Under the pieces are notes generated by a model, which was given only the letters and a program-made list of their open reading frames with translations, was not told where the DNA came from and made no database searches. Both the position numbers and the translations under genes were made by a program. Positions 44,501-56,229 of a stretch of DNA of 64,000 nt are shown piece by piece. How positions within the stretch are numbered: position 1 is the first letter of the stretch; every line of letters starts with the position of its first letter. Origin of the DNA: Trachythela sp. YZ-2020 (lineage: Eukaryota; Cnidaria; Anthozoa; Malacalcyonacea; Clavulariidae); the NCBI GenBank assembly GCA_016169945.1, contig JADLSH010000236.1:3582001-3646000 (forward strand). The letters are read 5' to 3'.

Positions 44501-47500
44501 AACTCTCCTGTTGTTCTTATAATTGTATATTTATATAGTATTTGATATAGGTCCCTGACACTCCTTTATGTGGCAAAGTTAAATTAAATAAAAAAATATT
44601 CCTTGGATTATGTAGCATGTTCACCTAGTCAGCTACCCTGGGGTTTCACATCAAAGCCAATGATAAGTGCATATTTATATGTACATCCTGTTTGGTGAGA
44701 ATGAGTTTGTTCCTTTAATAATATACAAATTTGAATTTGAAGTTTGCTCTTTCAACCAGAGTCACAAATCATCAGAGTCTGCAAGTTCTTCTTCCTCATC
44801 AAAATGAGTCATATCATAATCTTCCTCATCTTCATTAATTCCTGTTTTATTCCGGCAATCACAACATGTACATGTACCCTGTCTTACACTTGCACTCAAC
44901 ACACTCGAGCAAGGATATGACAGCCTGTGTTCCAGTCCACTTTACACACACAATGGTGTAGTGGACTAGATATGACAGATAGACTGTTTTAAATCCAGAA
45001 AATGTTCAGATGATTTTTAACCTCAACATATCAACAGAGCAAATTTTCAAACAGCATCATGGTCTCAGTGTTGGTGCTGGCTGGACACTCTCCAATCAAG
45101 AGCTAGAGATTGTCTGGATGACATGTCCCCCCCCCTGTGGTCCACAATCTTTGCTCGAGTGCAAGTGTAAGACATCCTCTGCATGTGGGCCCTATAACAA
45201 ATACTATATAAATATACAATTAAATTAAAATAAGAGAACAATACAAGTTTTAAGAACAACCAGGCTAGACCATGAGCAGTAATACATTTTAAACAGATCG
45301 ATTTCCAAGTCCAGGGAATTTCAGGTTCATAGTTTATATTTATGGCAGTAGTGTAATATACATAAAGTAGCGATTTAAATCTGGATAAGGCTAATTAGGT
45401 ATGAGTCCATCAGGAAGAATGTTCCATGTTGTTGTTGTTCTGTTGATGAATGTATATGTCACCATTTTGCATCTGTCTACACAGGCTCTGATACCAGACA
45501 GTTTTCATCACAAAGAAAAGTTCTATATTGAATCTCCCAAGACCTCTGCCAGTAATAAACAATTAAACAGAGTTTCCACTGTAAATGTTTTCACTAGTAT
45601 TGTCACTTTATATATTCCCTCACATTACCGCGAATAAAAATGAAAATTTCTCCCGTCAAGCGATAACCATATATTTTGTCCATATATTTTGTCAATCCAA
45701 ACAACTTTTGGAGCGAAACATCGCTAAAATTTTGTCATTTTCCCCATCAAAATGACTAAAAAACAACAATTCTGAAACGCCATATTTACTTTATGTCAGC
45801 GGATGTTTTGGAAACTTCATGTAAAAATCAATGTAGAACCACGAAATACACTATATATAGTGCATATTACACCAAGTACCCTGAGAAAAATGGCGGCGAT
45901 CGATTGCGAAATATGTTGATTTCTTGAATTTTCGAAGAAGAAATACTCGAAAACTGCAGGTTTTTAGAAGTGCAAACAAGCGGATTTGTATTTTGTATGA
46001 TTTATCCTAATTATTTATCTAGTTTTAAAGTAGTGCCCGAACCCGGGCAACGAAACTGAACGATAACGTGCCACAGAATACGGCCTAGCAGTTTTGAATG
46101 CATTAATTAACTGATTGACATGAACGGGTAGAATTTATTCCAGAGTTTACCAATTTTGACAAAGTAGCTTATTTGAAAAAGGGATGTTTTACGCCTCGGA
46201 ACAATCTTTTCTATTTGATTTAACTATGAATTTGGGTGTGATAAATTGGGATATATTAATATCATATAAATCGTTGATTAGTTTGAAAAAGAAAACGAGG
46301 TCTTTGAGTTAATGCCAGTAAGAGAAACTGAGGTAATAGATTCAGGAGTAACAGTTTTCCCATTATTTTCCTGCTTTGTAAAGTCATTAATTTTCTGTTT
46401 CATAAATCATCAACTTCAACGATTCAGCAAACAGTTACTCAATGATATTTTTGAAATAAAACCGAAATATCGCAATTTAGTAGAGTGTTTTGTCGTGTTT
46501 TAACAGTTTTTATATTACATGACAAGATGTTTTCCTTCGGAGTGTTTTGTTCTAAATTTTCTATATGTCTACTATTGCCCTTGAAATTCATTGATTGCCC
46601 TGTGAATTTAGCTCGAGTTATGTTTACAGAGACCAAAATCTTCTTTGTTTTAGGTTTTAAGTCTATTACTGTGCTGCGCAGTCCAGGGGATACTGTCAGT
46701 GAGTGTATTGATAAAATCACAAGCTTGGAAGAAAACTTACAGTTTCAACTGAAGTTTATCATTGAAGCTGTTTTAAAGGACGTGGATAATGGAAAGATAG
46801 ATTCAGCGAATGTTACTGATGTTCTATGTCAATCTGGTAATATTAACATTGCCCTGGCTTATATCTGTGTGCAGAGATCTGAGTGCAGGGACCCCCCCCC
46901 GTCCCACTATATTGGAGCTAACATGAATGTGAAGTGCTGCATAGGCGGATGCGACCCCCCCCCCCAAAAAAAAATTTTTAAATGCTCATTGGGATAAATG
47001 ACAGCACAGGAGGCCCATGCTCTATTTGCCCGCGCCCGCCTGTGACTTCCTTATAACGAGGGAAGGAAGGAAACATTGAGACCAAAATAGCCCAGACTTG
47101 GCATATGTTACACGAAACTATCCTCGATTTTTCGCCTTTAAATGCATTTCTTTCGAGATTAATCGATATCCCCTGCAATAATGATACCGTACAACTCTCA
47201 AAACAACGATGCTTTAATCAAAGAGCTTAAATTCGCTCTAAAATCCGTGAGGGAATGACAAAATTTGGCAAAAATATATCCGCGTGCCAAGTTTGCTGTT
47301 AAAAAACCGGAAGTCGTTGAACAACTCAAAATACACTCAAACCTGATTGGACAACGAATATCAACAAAAAATTCAAAGTTGTCCAATCAGGTTTGAGTGT
47401 ATTTTGAGTTGTTCAACGACTTCCGGTTTTTTAACAGCAAACTTGGCACGCGGATATATTTTTGCCAAATTTTGTCATTCCCTCACGGATTTTAGAGCGA

Positions 47501-50500
47501 ATTTAAGCTCTTTGATTAAAGCATCGTTGTTTTGAGAGTTGTACGGTATCATTATTGCAGGGGATATCGATTAATCTCGAAAGAAATGCATTTAAAGGCG
47601 AAAAATCGAGGATAGTTTCGTGTAACATATGCCAAGTCTGGGCTATTTTGGTCTCAATGTTTCCTTCCTTCCCTCGTTATAAGGAAGTCACAGGCGGGCG
47701 CGGGCAAATAGTGCCTGGGCCTCCTGTGATGACAGTAGTGTTATTGAAATAAAGATTTTGAACTAAGTAAGACTAAAAACAAGGATTTTGAACTAAATAA
47801 GACCAAAAATCTCAAAATTTTCTGGGGGCTTCGCCCCCTTACCCCCATTACCAACTGTGCCCCCAGACCCCTGCTGCAGCTTGCTCGGCGGCGCTACGCA
47901 CCCTGTCGCTCACCTCCCCCCCTAAATTTTTGGCACCCCCCCCCTAAATTTTCGGCACCCCCCCCAGAGCAAAATCTGAAAATCCGCCTATGAAGTGCTG
48001 TATAGTGATGAATAGAAAGAAAAACTTGAGACTAGTCTAGCTTACAGTAGCTTGTAGCAGGCTTACCAACAAGTTGTACAAATGCTGTTATTTTATCAAG
48101 TTGCTGCAAGGTTCTCACTAACAAGTTGCTAAGTGGTATAGAATACAGTATAACGTAATGAACGACGTTGTAATCATATCTCCAATGTAGAGTTTCAGTG
48201 TCGGCAGCGTTGAAAGTTGGAATTACTTGAAACTGAATATAGAAAATAACTTCGACGTTTTGAGCGAAGACCCTTCAAGGACAGGATGTAAAACTTTCCA
48301 GACGAATGTCTTCGCTCTTGTAGCTTTTTCATATTTTTAAGATAGTTACATCCTTTCCCCAACTGCTTGCATGTTGTAAACGGTCTGTTGAGACAAACAA
48401 GGAATCAGCTAGCAATATACGTCAACACAACCTGATGACGTCTTCATGAAAAACCTTGAGATCTAATTGCTACTCACCCGTTGATAGCTTCCCTCCCCTG
48501 GCTGTGAGAACGTTCCCGTGTACTAGAAAGTATAAACTTATCTGGCCTCAGGCATAGTAAATAGTAAATAGTATAGGATCGACAACTATCTGATATGGCA
48601 AAGAGCTTCAATTTTGGCAGAAAATGCGCTGCACGAATCAACCACAGCACTAAAATTGCATTTAAGACTAAGTTGTAATGTTTGAAGCAAATATAGCGCG
48701 CTGCGTGTGTCCACTGCTCTTAATTGGTAAACAAACTTGTAATAATACAACTAGCCTTATACGTATCTGGCGATTTTAAGGGTTGGGGAGTTGATGCACC
48801 TATTTTGCTTCTTGTTGTAGAATCATTTCGTGACGTTCAAGCAATGAGTGAGGAATATCAATCATCACCAATCATAATGTCACCAATATCTCTCTATAAT
48901 TCTCCAATTAAAGCATTGATGGCCTCGCCTCAGATGCAGAGCAGACAGAGTCAGGTGGAAATTATTTTTAATCTTTGGACTTCAGGGTCCACCACGGTGT
49001 AGAGAAAGGAAACTCTTGTCGCAGACTCTCATCAGCCTGAAAAATATCAGCAGAGGAATAAGCTCTAGGATACCGACGTTTCAAGCGAAGGCCCTTCGTC
49101 TATGTGTTAGGAGGAACTAACCGTCACTAACTCATTTCGTGACGAAGGACCTTAATTTGCTCGAAATGTCGGTATCCAGCTCTGCTTATCTTTTTTTAAG
49201 GCTCGCGATTATCATCGAGTTACAACAACGGTTTCCTAATTACTGTCATTTCATCAACCAAGCACCTTACTAACTTTACTAAGTCGAGAAAATTTGTGTG
49301 GTGAAAAATATGATAGTTTGATAACACTTTCCATCCAATACATTTTGTTGTATATTGATTTTAGGTGACAATTTCTAAATTGTACAAGAGATTGAACCAG
49401 TTCAAAATCAAAATCAACAGCCTGAAACGTACACAGTCCGATCTGGAACACGAAATTGAAGAGAAAAGAAAACAAATCGAAGAACAAGGTATGTCTGATT
49501 TCACGCACATTCCAGCGTTATACTCGTACGTAGTGCTCGTGATTTTAAACCTGATAAAACACCCTTTCTAAGTTATTTCTATTTTATTACACAGTACTTA
49601 CTATAATCATTGTATAGAGTTAAATATCCAATCGTTGTCGAAAGAAGTCGCAAAAGTTCCTGCTTTGGAGGAGGAAGTAGAATCTTTGACTCGATTTGAA
49701 ACTGAGCTAGATGATATCAATCGTAAATGTGACAGGTTAGTTGAGACTGCCGCGTATGGTTCCGTTCGTGTCTGAGCTGCCTGATATAAAGATTTAAAAC
49801 ACTTCGACATTTGTAGCGAAGTCCTGCGTCAGGATGTTATTAGCCCAAACCTCCTGACGAAGAGCCTTCGCTCGAAACGTCGCAGTGTTTTTAATATTTT
49901 TAAGGTCGTTCAGACGCAATCCATGACAGCTTGTTACTTTATTACAGCTTATTAAAGCTTGTTAGCTTAAGACTACTTACACTGCAGAATCCCCATATTT
50001 GAGATCCGCCAGTAAACCTAATTTAAAGACCATGTAAAGTCCGTTCTGCGCATGTGCTATGGGGGGTCCCGCGATGTAAACAATGCCCAAATTTCGCGTT
50101 GTTTCGACTAAAATTCAACATCTTCTAAATCAGAAACTCGAATCTGTATTTATTTAAAGCATAGCGAACCAGAACACATCATAATTTTTTAAATATAGCG
50201 TGTTTAAAATGTAAACAAACGGACGTTGCCGGTTTGTTTACATCGGGACTTTACATCACCTTTAATATATTCCATGCATACAGGTTAAGAAGATCCACGC
50301 AGGAACTAGAGAACTACAAACAACAATTTCTTAAATTGGAAAATGATTACTCAGATCTTACTGCAGAGAAACAAACAGTAAGTAGTACATGAATTGTGTC
50401 TACCTAGTGCCATCCTATTATATCACTGACACTGTTATTTTCTCTCAGGAAAAACTTGATTTTGAAAAACGCCTGAAAGAAGTGAAGAATAAAAACAAAG

Positions 50501-51878
50501 AGGAACTTCGGTGTGTTCAAACGTTGTTGGATGATTCAAACAAAACTTGTGATCAGTTGAGCGCTAAACTTCACGAGGCTTCGACTGCTGAAGAAACAAT
50601 AAAAAAACAACTGACAGAGCAGCAAAATCTTTATGTGAAGCAAATCGAGAAACTAAAGCAAGCTTTAGGTATTGTTTTGAATGTTATTTTTAATGCAGTA
50701 TATACATATATACAGTATATATGGCGCAGATGACGATTAATCTTATCAGAGATTTACACAGTTTCGTTATATCGACTTTCTTTTATATTGTTCCACTAAC
50801 AAAGTATGCCATTTGTCAGCTCTAACAGTCCTACAAACTGTTTTGCCTAGAGATAGTAAGGATCATTCATTATTGATCAAAAAGTACTTTGCTTATACTG
50901 GATAGTTTTATCACTTCTACACTGTTCTCCTTTATAGAGGTTCATTCAGTACGTAAGAGCCATCCCCATATTCTACCCAGGGGTTTAGTAAAAGCCATTT
51001 CTTATTGATCCAATGTTACCACAAAGGCTACCGGATTACCCAGAGAAAAGCTGCGATGTTTGGTATGACCGTCAAACTGGAATCGCGATCGAACCCTATT
51101 CGCAGACAACCCTTTACTTTAGCTTCAACTGAATACAGTGTTATTGGAATGTTGCGTTATCTCATTTCCACCTGTTTTGTTCTTATAAAACCAATCGAGG
51201 TTGTTGTATATGGACATTCATCTTATGAGATAAAACATATCAGAATACAGCTAATTAGACGGATACACTGTAGTGTAATAAGAATACACATGTTCCTGAC
51301 ACATATTGGTTATGTTTTGTGATCATTCTTTTTTCTTATTAGCTGACTCAAAAACTTCAAGAGACAAACAGTGTTTGAAAAATGATCAAGATGTACTTCG
51401 ATCGATTGCGAGAGAAGCCGACCTGAAACAATGTTTCCGAGAGCAAGAAGCAGCTTTACAAGCCACGATAGACCAAATTCAGCTTCAAAATTGTGAATTT
51501 AAACGAAATATGGAACTGGTACAGATCAGTTTAAACAAAGAAGGAGAATCGAAGATTACTCTTGAATCTTCCGTGGCTCTTTCTGAAAGTAAATTAACTG
51601 AAGCAGTTTGTAAATACGAGCGTCTGCAATCTGACTTTATTTCTCTTGGAAACGAAAGCAAGAACACAGTAAACAAAATACTTGAGGAAAAGGATAGCCT
51701 TCATGAAGCTCTAAAGAATATTCAAACCAATCGAGATTTGGAAATTGATCAACTTAAGAAAAAGAACGAAGATCTTCAGGAACAGTCGAGGTAGGATAAC
51801 TGGATAAAACATCATTCGCATTGTTGTATCAAAGCGAGGTTTGTCGGTCGTTGTTCTTGTTCTTGTATTCGTTGTTAC

Positions 51879-51959
<81 letters not shown>

Positions 51960-54900
51960 ACTCGTTGCTGTTGTAGTCGTTGCTGTTGTAGTCGTTGCCG
52001 TTGTTTCTTATTGTGTTTGTTATGTACCCAGCTTTTTTCTCCAACCATTGTTTCATTTCATAAAAGTTAATATAATGTAAGTTCAGCAAACAATGTTACA
52101 AAAACGTCATTGTTAGAATTTGGTTAGGTAAGATATTTCCGTATTAATGTCGTGGAAGTTTAGCCTTAGTGTTACAAAATGTTTATATTTGAAGGTCTTT
52201 TAATGTCTTTACAGATGCTTAGGTTACGAGCTTGATGGGACAAAACAGAATCTGCACGAAACATTAAAAGATAGAGAAGGAATGCAAACGACAATAAATG
52301 GGTTTTTTAAAGAAAAAAGTTCGTTGATGGAAGAAAATGCATTGCTCAAGAAGAAATTGAATGAAGAAAAAAACTTAGCTTTGGAGTTGAAACAGTTGCA
52401 AGATTCTTCAGTATTATTTGTGGCAGAAAATAATGCCTTATTGAAGGAAAACTCGTCACTGAAAGAGAACTTTAAGCAACTAGAACCTCTCAAAAGAAAT
52501 GTTGAGACTTTGCAAAGTTCATTACGTCAGGCTAATGAAGAGAAAATGTCTGTAATGAAAGACAACGAAGTTATCAAAGAACAAATATGTGAGCTGGAAC
52601 GTCTTTCAAATAAATCCACAAAACTTCAAGGCGACTTGCAAGATGCAAACGAGCAACTACAATCTCTCAAAGAACAAAATTTAGTACTTCAAAAGCAAGG
52701 ACAACAAGTGAACAGTTTGTCCAAAGAAATGACCGATTTACGTAACGCCTTGCGCGTTTCAAATGAAGAAAAACACTCACTGCAAGAGATGAATTCTTCC
52801 CTAAAAGGTGAGGTTACCAAACTGGAGATAGATTCGAAAGAATACGAAGTTCTTCAAAGTCGTTGTGAAGTTTTAAACAAGGATACATTGTTTCTGACGA
52901 AAGAAAACGCAGAGATGATAAAACATACGGAATTTCTTTCAAGTGAATATGCAAATATTCGTCAAATATTAGATGTAGTCAGTAAAGATAAACAGACGCT
53001 TGAAGAAAGTAATTCATCCCTAAAAGATGATATTGCCAAACTTAAAGTACTCTCAGAAGACCACAAAGTACTTAAGAGCGATTTCGATGTTCTAAATGAA
53101 GAAAAATTGTTGGTGGAGAAAGAAAATGAAGATTTGAAGGAGAAAATAAAACACACGAATGATCTCTCGAATGAATTTTCAGGATTACGTGAAGCATTGG
53201 ATGAGTCCAACAAACAGAAAGAAGCGCTTGCAGAAGAGAATGCATTATTAAAAGATAACCTAAAACATTCTAAGAAATCCTACAAACCATTGCAAAGTGA
53301 AGAGGAAACACCGTCATTAAAATTAGCACCAAATCCTGGCATTCCACCAAGGAAAGTTCTTGATAATGATTCAAACGCTGTTAACAATCATAACATAGAG
53401 ACAATAGATTACGAGTTGTCGATGTCCAAGCTTGATGAGATAATGAGGAAATTTAAATTTGCTTGTAAGCAAGACAAACAGATTTCTGCGGCTCAAGAAG
53501 ATGATATTGCCAAAATTGAGGGTGAGTGGTTGCTTTTTTTGCCGCATTAAATGTTAAATTGTACGATGACTGATTATGAAGCTTTAAGTCCTAAGTTGTG
53601 CAATTTTTATATCAACAAACTTCAATACAAGATTCTTGGGGCATCGAGAAGGTTTTTTTAGATGGAATATTTATATACATTTTTAGACCCATTAACAATT
53701 AATGTTAATGCTCAGCAACTGGACTCTGTAGCTCAGTTGGTGAGTGCGCTGCACCGGAATCGCAGGACCGCAGGTTCGATTCCTGCCAGATGGCCTAAAG
53801 TAGCATTTTTCGCAACTGATCCTGGTTAGGTCTAAAAATGTATATAAATTTCCGTTCGAATATTCCATCTACAAAACACCTACTACTTGAACTTGAATAC
53901 AGTATCTCGAAAATAGGAGTGATAAGGAATAACTGCATGTAAAATATATCTTCTTAAAAATCTTTCAATAAATGCATAATTAGAATAACGTATGGAACGA
54001 GTTCACGTTTCGGCAATGAGCGCTCAATAGTTTTTTTGTGTACCTTAATCTTAAATTACCAAGAAATGGTTAAAACGTCTGACACGACTTGGTTATACTT
54101 CAACTTATAAGATGTAAGTCTTCTTTAGGGATAAGACTCTTTTACCATATGGTATAATCCAATATGCTAAAAGTAAGTCTATATACACTTTTGCATTAAG
54201 TCCATATCATTTTTTGCATTACGTTGCTAAGTTAACAACACGTTTAGTTGTCAATTTTATGTTTGTTGTTTCACCTAATTGATTTCACATTTGAATTTTT
54301 CTTATCAGCTGACTTGGGAGAGTGTTACGCCACGATAGTTGATCAATATACGCAACACAAAAAGAAAACAAACGACCACGTCAACTGTTTGGAAGTCGAT
54401 GAGGAGATCAAGAAACAACCAAGGATCAAGATGGATGAAATGAGCTCGATTGAAGAAATGAATTCACAGATCGAAGGGCTTAAAAACAAAATGGTTTTAC
54501 TAGAAAAAGAAAACGAAACCTTGAAAGAATTTCAAGAACAAAGTAGAGAGGAGTGTCTTGCTGAAAGAGCTCAAGTAGAGGAGCTAGAGATAAATCTTAG
54601 GGCTAGTGAAGCGGCAATGGACAAACTAAACAATAATAACGTGGAGATTGAACTAGAAATGTTGTCAGTGCAAGATCAAATGAAGCAACTCCAGGAGGAG
54701 AAAATGAAATTGAAAGATTATGTCCCTCAAGTGGAAGCAAATGTTGTGGATCTTGAGAATAAGTTGTCTGAAGAGGAATTTATCAGTAAACGTTTGGCTG
54801 TCGAAGTTCGATCACTTGAGGCACAGTTAGCACACGCTGATAGACAATTACGACAGAAAGTAGAGAGTGAAGATGGTCAGCTGGCACTCCGGAAAACCTT

Positions 54901-55912
54901 TGTAAACCCTAGCAGGGAAATTCCAATAAATGTTCGCAAAATGTCTTCAGTGGCCGAAGAAGTTTCTTCAGGCGTCGAAGAGACCTCCAGTATTACGGAA
55001 GATTCCTCCGTTGCTGATGATTCCATCGTTTCTGAACTTTCTCTCATGTCGGAAAACAAGGAGAGATCTGTCAACAAAAGCGATGAACACGTAAATAACG
55101 CAAATAACAACATGATGTGTAAACAAGAAGAAGTTCTTAAAATATTGCGACGTCGTAGTGCTGTGTATTCACAAAAGAATTCTCGGAAATCTGAGATAAA
55201 CGACAAGAGATGTTCTACGATCGGTACAGAATCATTCGTAGTCGGTCAGTTTTCCAACACAGTTGCTAATGAACCTGACGAGCATGATTATGATTATGAG
55301 TGGGATCGTATTTTAGAATTAAAGGAACGGAATTCTATATGCGCACCACACCTGCGTTCATCTTATCCCGTCGAAACTCAAGTACGTTTGAAGGAAGAAG
55401 TCGAAGAAGAAGAACTGAAGTTAGGAGGATGTTCCACAACTCAATCTCGGAAACGTTTAAGAGATAACGTCAGTGATAGTAGTATATTCACTACTTTTGA
55501 TACTACTCGTTGTTTGCCTAGATCTAAATCTGAAGATGCGTTTGGCAACGTTTTGACTGAGAAGTTCACGGCAAACCGCAAGTCAAACGACACTCGTGAC
55601 GAGAATGAACATTTACTCCGCTCGACATCTTTTCCTGAACAGCAAACTGAAACCCTTGAAAATATCGAGAAAAATAATCGACGAGAAAGTGTTGCATTCA
55701 AAGTGGACATCACTCCGGCAAAAAAGTCGCGCATGTCTTTACTACCTCGCATACCGCGTTCTTTTGCAGCTGAGAAAAAGGAAACCGTAAGAACTAAGAG
55801 AAAGGTGAAGCCTGCACCAACTTCAAAGAAATTCACTTTACAACGAAAACAGAGTTCTGTGAAAGAGGACAAGAAACCACTTAGGACCAAACGCACCAAC
55901 CTTGCTGTTTAG
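35589..55912 (+). CDS. NUMA1: NuMA-like spindle-pole protein, at least 13 exons
   Basis: Exons: 35589-35636, 41253-41338, 41598-41680, 42817-42913, 46662-46836, 48821-48954, 49365-49488, 49618-49735, 50284-50377, 50449-50668, 51343-51790, 52215-53521, 54309-55912. The product is about 1,510 residues (human NuMA about 2,100). The N-terminal 190 residues form a HOOK-type domain: EALLKWVNTVSIG, LEELSNAQLLMEIVYLI, DNTKWLVKVVEYLE, LEENLQFQLKFIIEAVLKD. A Ser-Pro linker (MSPISLYNSPIKALMASPQ) precedes a coiled coil of some 900 residues. The C-terminus is Ser-rich, then basic, with AFKVDITPAKKSRMSLLPR recalling vertebrate NuMA's AFxxxNTPKK block. NuMA cross-links microtubule minus ends at spindle poles and recruits dynein via LGN. 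Exon 3 to 4 is off by one base, so a small exon or an indel is unaccounted for. Exon 5's acceptor is the second AG of a tandem pair. A generic HOOK/coiled-coil protein is the alternative. Confidence 0.8.
36124..36448. mobile_element. PIF/Harbinger-type MITE with TTA target duplication
   Basis: The left end TGCATCAGTCAAATCCAAGC continues with GTGCCCATCCCCCCCCGGG. It is matched inverted at the right, ending TTGATTGATGCA. TTA flanks both sides (36121-36123, 36449-36451), as for Harbinger elements. 325 bp, non-coding, in NuMA intron 1. A relative is at 44031-44405. Confidence 0.85.
36873..37012. mobile_element. MULE-type MITE with 9-bp target duplication
   Basis: The ends are CAGCCTCATACCCAGG and CCTGGGTACGAGGCTG. 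They are flanked by the perfect 9-mer CTTGAGAGT at 36864-36872 and 37013-37021. 140 bp, in NuMA intron 1. A 9-bp duplication fits Mutator-like elements. Confidence 0.8.
38023..38600 (-). pseudogene. 5'-truncated LINE 3' end
   Basis: The minus strand reads LLLFFCGPKLWNTINESFKS and LSVICLKNLFKNL, the GPxLWN tail of CR1/L2-like ORF2. An AT-rich 3' UTR follows, ending in a (GTT)n run at about 38023-38040. Inserted antisense in NuMA intron 1. Confidence 0.6.
39000..41252. other. Remainder of NuMA intron 1, no exon recognised
   Basis: No coding exon in phase 0 with HOOK-domain content was found here. A GC-richer 200-bp patch at 39720-39990 (GCGCTGCCCCTTACCCGTTG, GGAGGCGGCGGTGCCC) stands out and may be part of an unrecognised repeat. 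Confidence 0.4.
42121..42794. mobile_element. Foldback element with ACAGGGTGTATA ends, next to NuMA exon 4
   Basis: TATACAGGGTGTATA (42121) and TATACACCCTGTATA (42780-42794) are inverted ends that include a possible TA/TATA target duplication. The interior arms also pair imperfectly: GTCAAATGACACCTTTTTTG against a reversed TATCATTTGACAGC stretch, and CACATTTTTCCACC against GGTGGAAAAATG. It ends 22 bp before NuMA exon 4, right at the branch-point/polypyrimidine zone. Confidence 0.7.
43321..46088. repeat. Large inverted repeat in NuMA intron 4, arms about 0.69 kb
   Basis: Left arm 43321-44010 and right arm 45415-46088 are highly similar in opposite orientation. Examples are ATAGGCCGTATTCTGTGGCA against TGCCACAGAATACGGCCTAG, and GCAATCGATCGCCGCCATTT against AAATGGCGGCGATCGATTGC. 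The loop contains the Harbinger-like MITE 44031-44405. Translations on the minus strand (TWKYICFKCM at 43230, TWKSICLKCI at 45290) suggest related repeats in the same orientation beside each arm. No transposase was identified. Confidence 0.75.
44031..44405. mobile_element. PIF/Harbinger-type MITE, TTA target duplication
   Basis: The left end TATTTCAATCAATTCTAGCA with TTGCCCCATCCCCCCTGGG pairs with a right end ...GGCAATGCTAGAATTAACTG ATGTA. TTA flanks at 44028-44030 and 44406-44408. C-rich inner ends like those of 36124-36448 mark one family. Confidence 0.75.
46940..47992. mobile_element. Non-autonomous hAT foldback element, perfect 8-bp target duplication
   Basis: The termini CATAGGCGGAT and ATCCGCCTATG are flanked by AAGTGCTG at 46932-46939 and 47993-48000. 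Inside, 46995-47360 and 47364-47730 form an almost perfect palindrome with arms of about 365 bp. This is why the same translated frames appear on both strands (QGISINLERNAFKGEK). 1,053 bp, in NuMA intron 5. The palindrome carries no recognisable gene. Confidence 0.85.
48232..48345. mobile_element. Penelope-like-terminus short element, copy 1
   Basis: TTCGACGTTTTGAGCGAAGA and an imperfect inverted partner GACGAATGTCTTCGCTCTTG. Same motif as the 3' edge of the Penelope-like remnant at 6389. In NuMA intron 5. Confidence 0.45.
49035..49200. mobile_element. Penelope-like-terminus short element, copy 2
   Basis: GGATACCGACGTTTCAAGCG and the reverse partner GCTCGAAATGTCGGTATCC bracket GAAGGCCCTTCGTC and GACGAAGGACC words. 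In NuMA intron 6. Confidence 0.5.
49775..49925. mobile_element. Penelope-like-terminus short element, copy 3
   Basis: Inverted halves: AAAACACTTCGACATTTGTA and CTCGAAACGTCGCAGTGTTT, with CTGACGAAGAGCCTTCGCTC in the right half. In NuMA intron 8. Confidence 0.5.
51877..51960. repeat. (GTT)n microsatellite in NuMA intron 11
   Basis: About 27 uninterrupted GTT triplets with degenerate continuation on both sides. Poly-Val or poly-Asn frames over it are artefacts. Confidence 0.95.
53715..53885 (+). mobile_element. tRNA-derived SINE in NuMA intron 12
   Basis: CTCTGTAGCTCAGTTGGTGA (A-box), GCGCTGCACCGGAATCGCAG and GGTTCGATTCC (B-box) are followed by the family body CAACTGATCCTGGTTAGGTC and AAATTTCCGTTCGAATATTC. 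The best-preserved head in the window. It is not a tRNA gene: the expected 3' acceptor strand does not pair. Confidence 0.75.
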
Positions 55913-56229
55913 CAATGTAAATATTTAAGTTATATCCAGGGATGTAATTATTTGTATTTTATTTTGAATGTTACATTTGTTGTGCTATATATTCTGCTAT
56001 ATTGTAATCTTCCATGACTTTAGCATTCGTGGCTGGCCCTCTTTAGAGCGGAAACGAAGAACGGGGGGTGACCCTGCCGTAAAACCGTAGAATTTGATTT
56101 AGTCAACACCTCTCTCCTCCGCAGAGCCTCCTTAAGTATTTACAAATAACTTACATGAAGTTTCCTGAATAAAAGTGAGCGCGCGGGGAGTGATGGGAAG
56201 ATTGAAATGAACGCGAGGAGGCTCTGCCA

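Noticed and set aside
47198..47752. Matching proteins on both strands
   Set aside because: They are the two arms of one palindrome inside the hAT element, not two genes.
51829..52089. Poly-Val and poly-Asn open frames on both strands
   Set aside because: Entirely produced by the (GTT)n microsatellite in a NuMA intron.
53715..53790. tRNA gene
   Set aside because: A and B boxes are present, but the acceptor stem does not pair and a SINE body follows; other copies share it.
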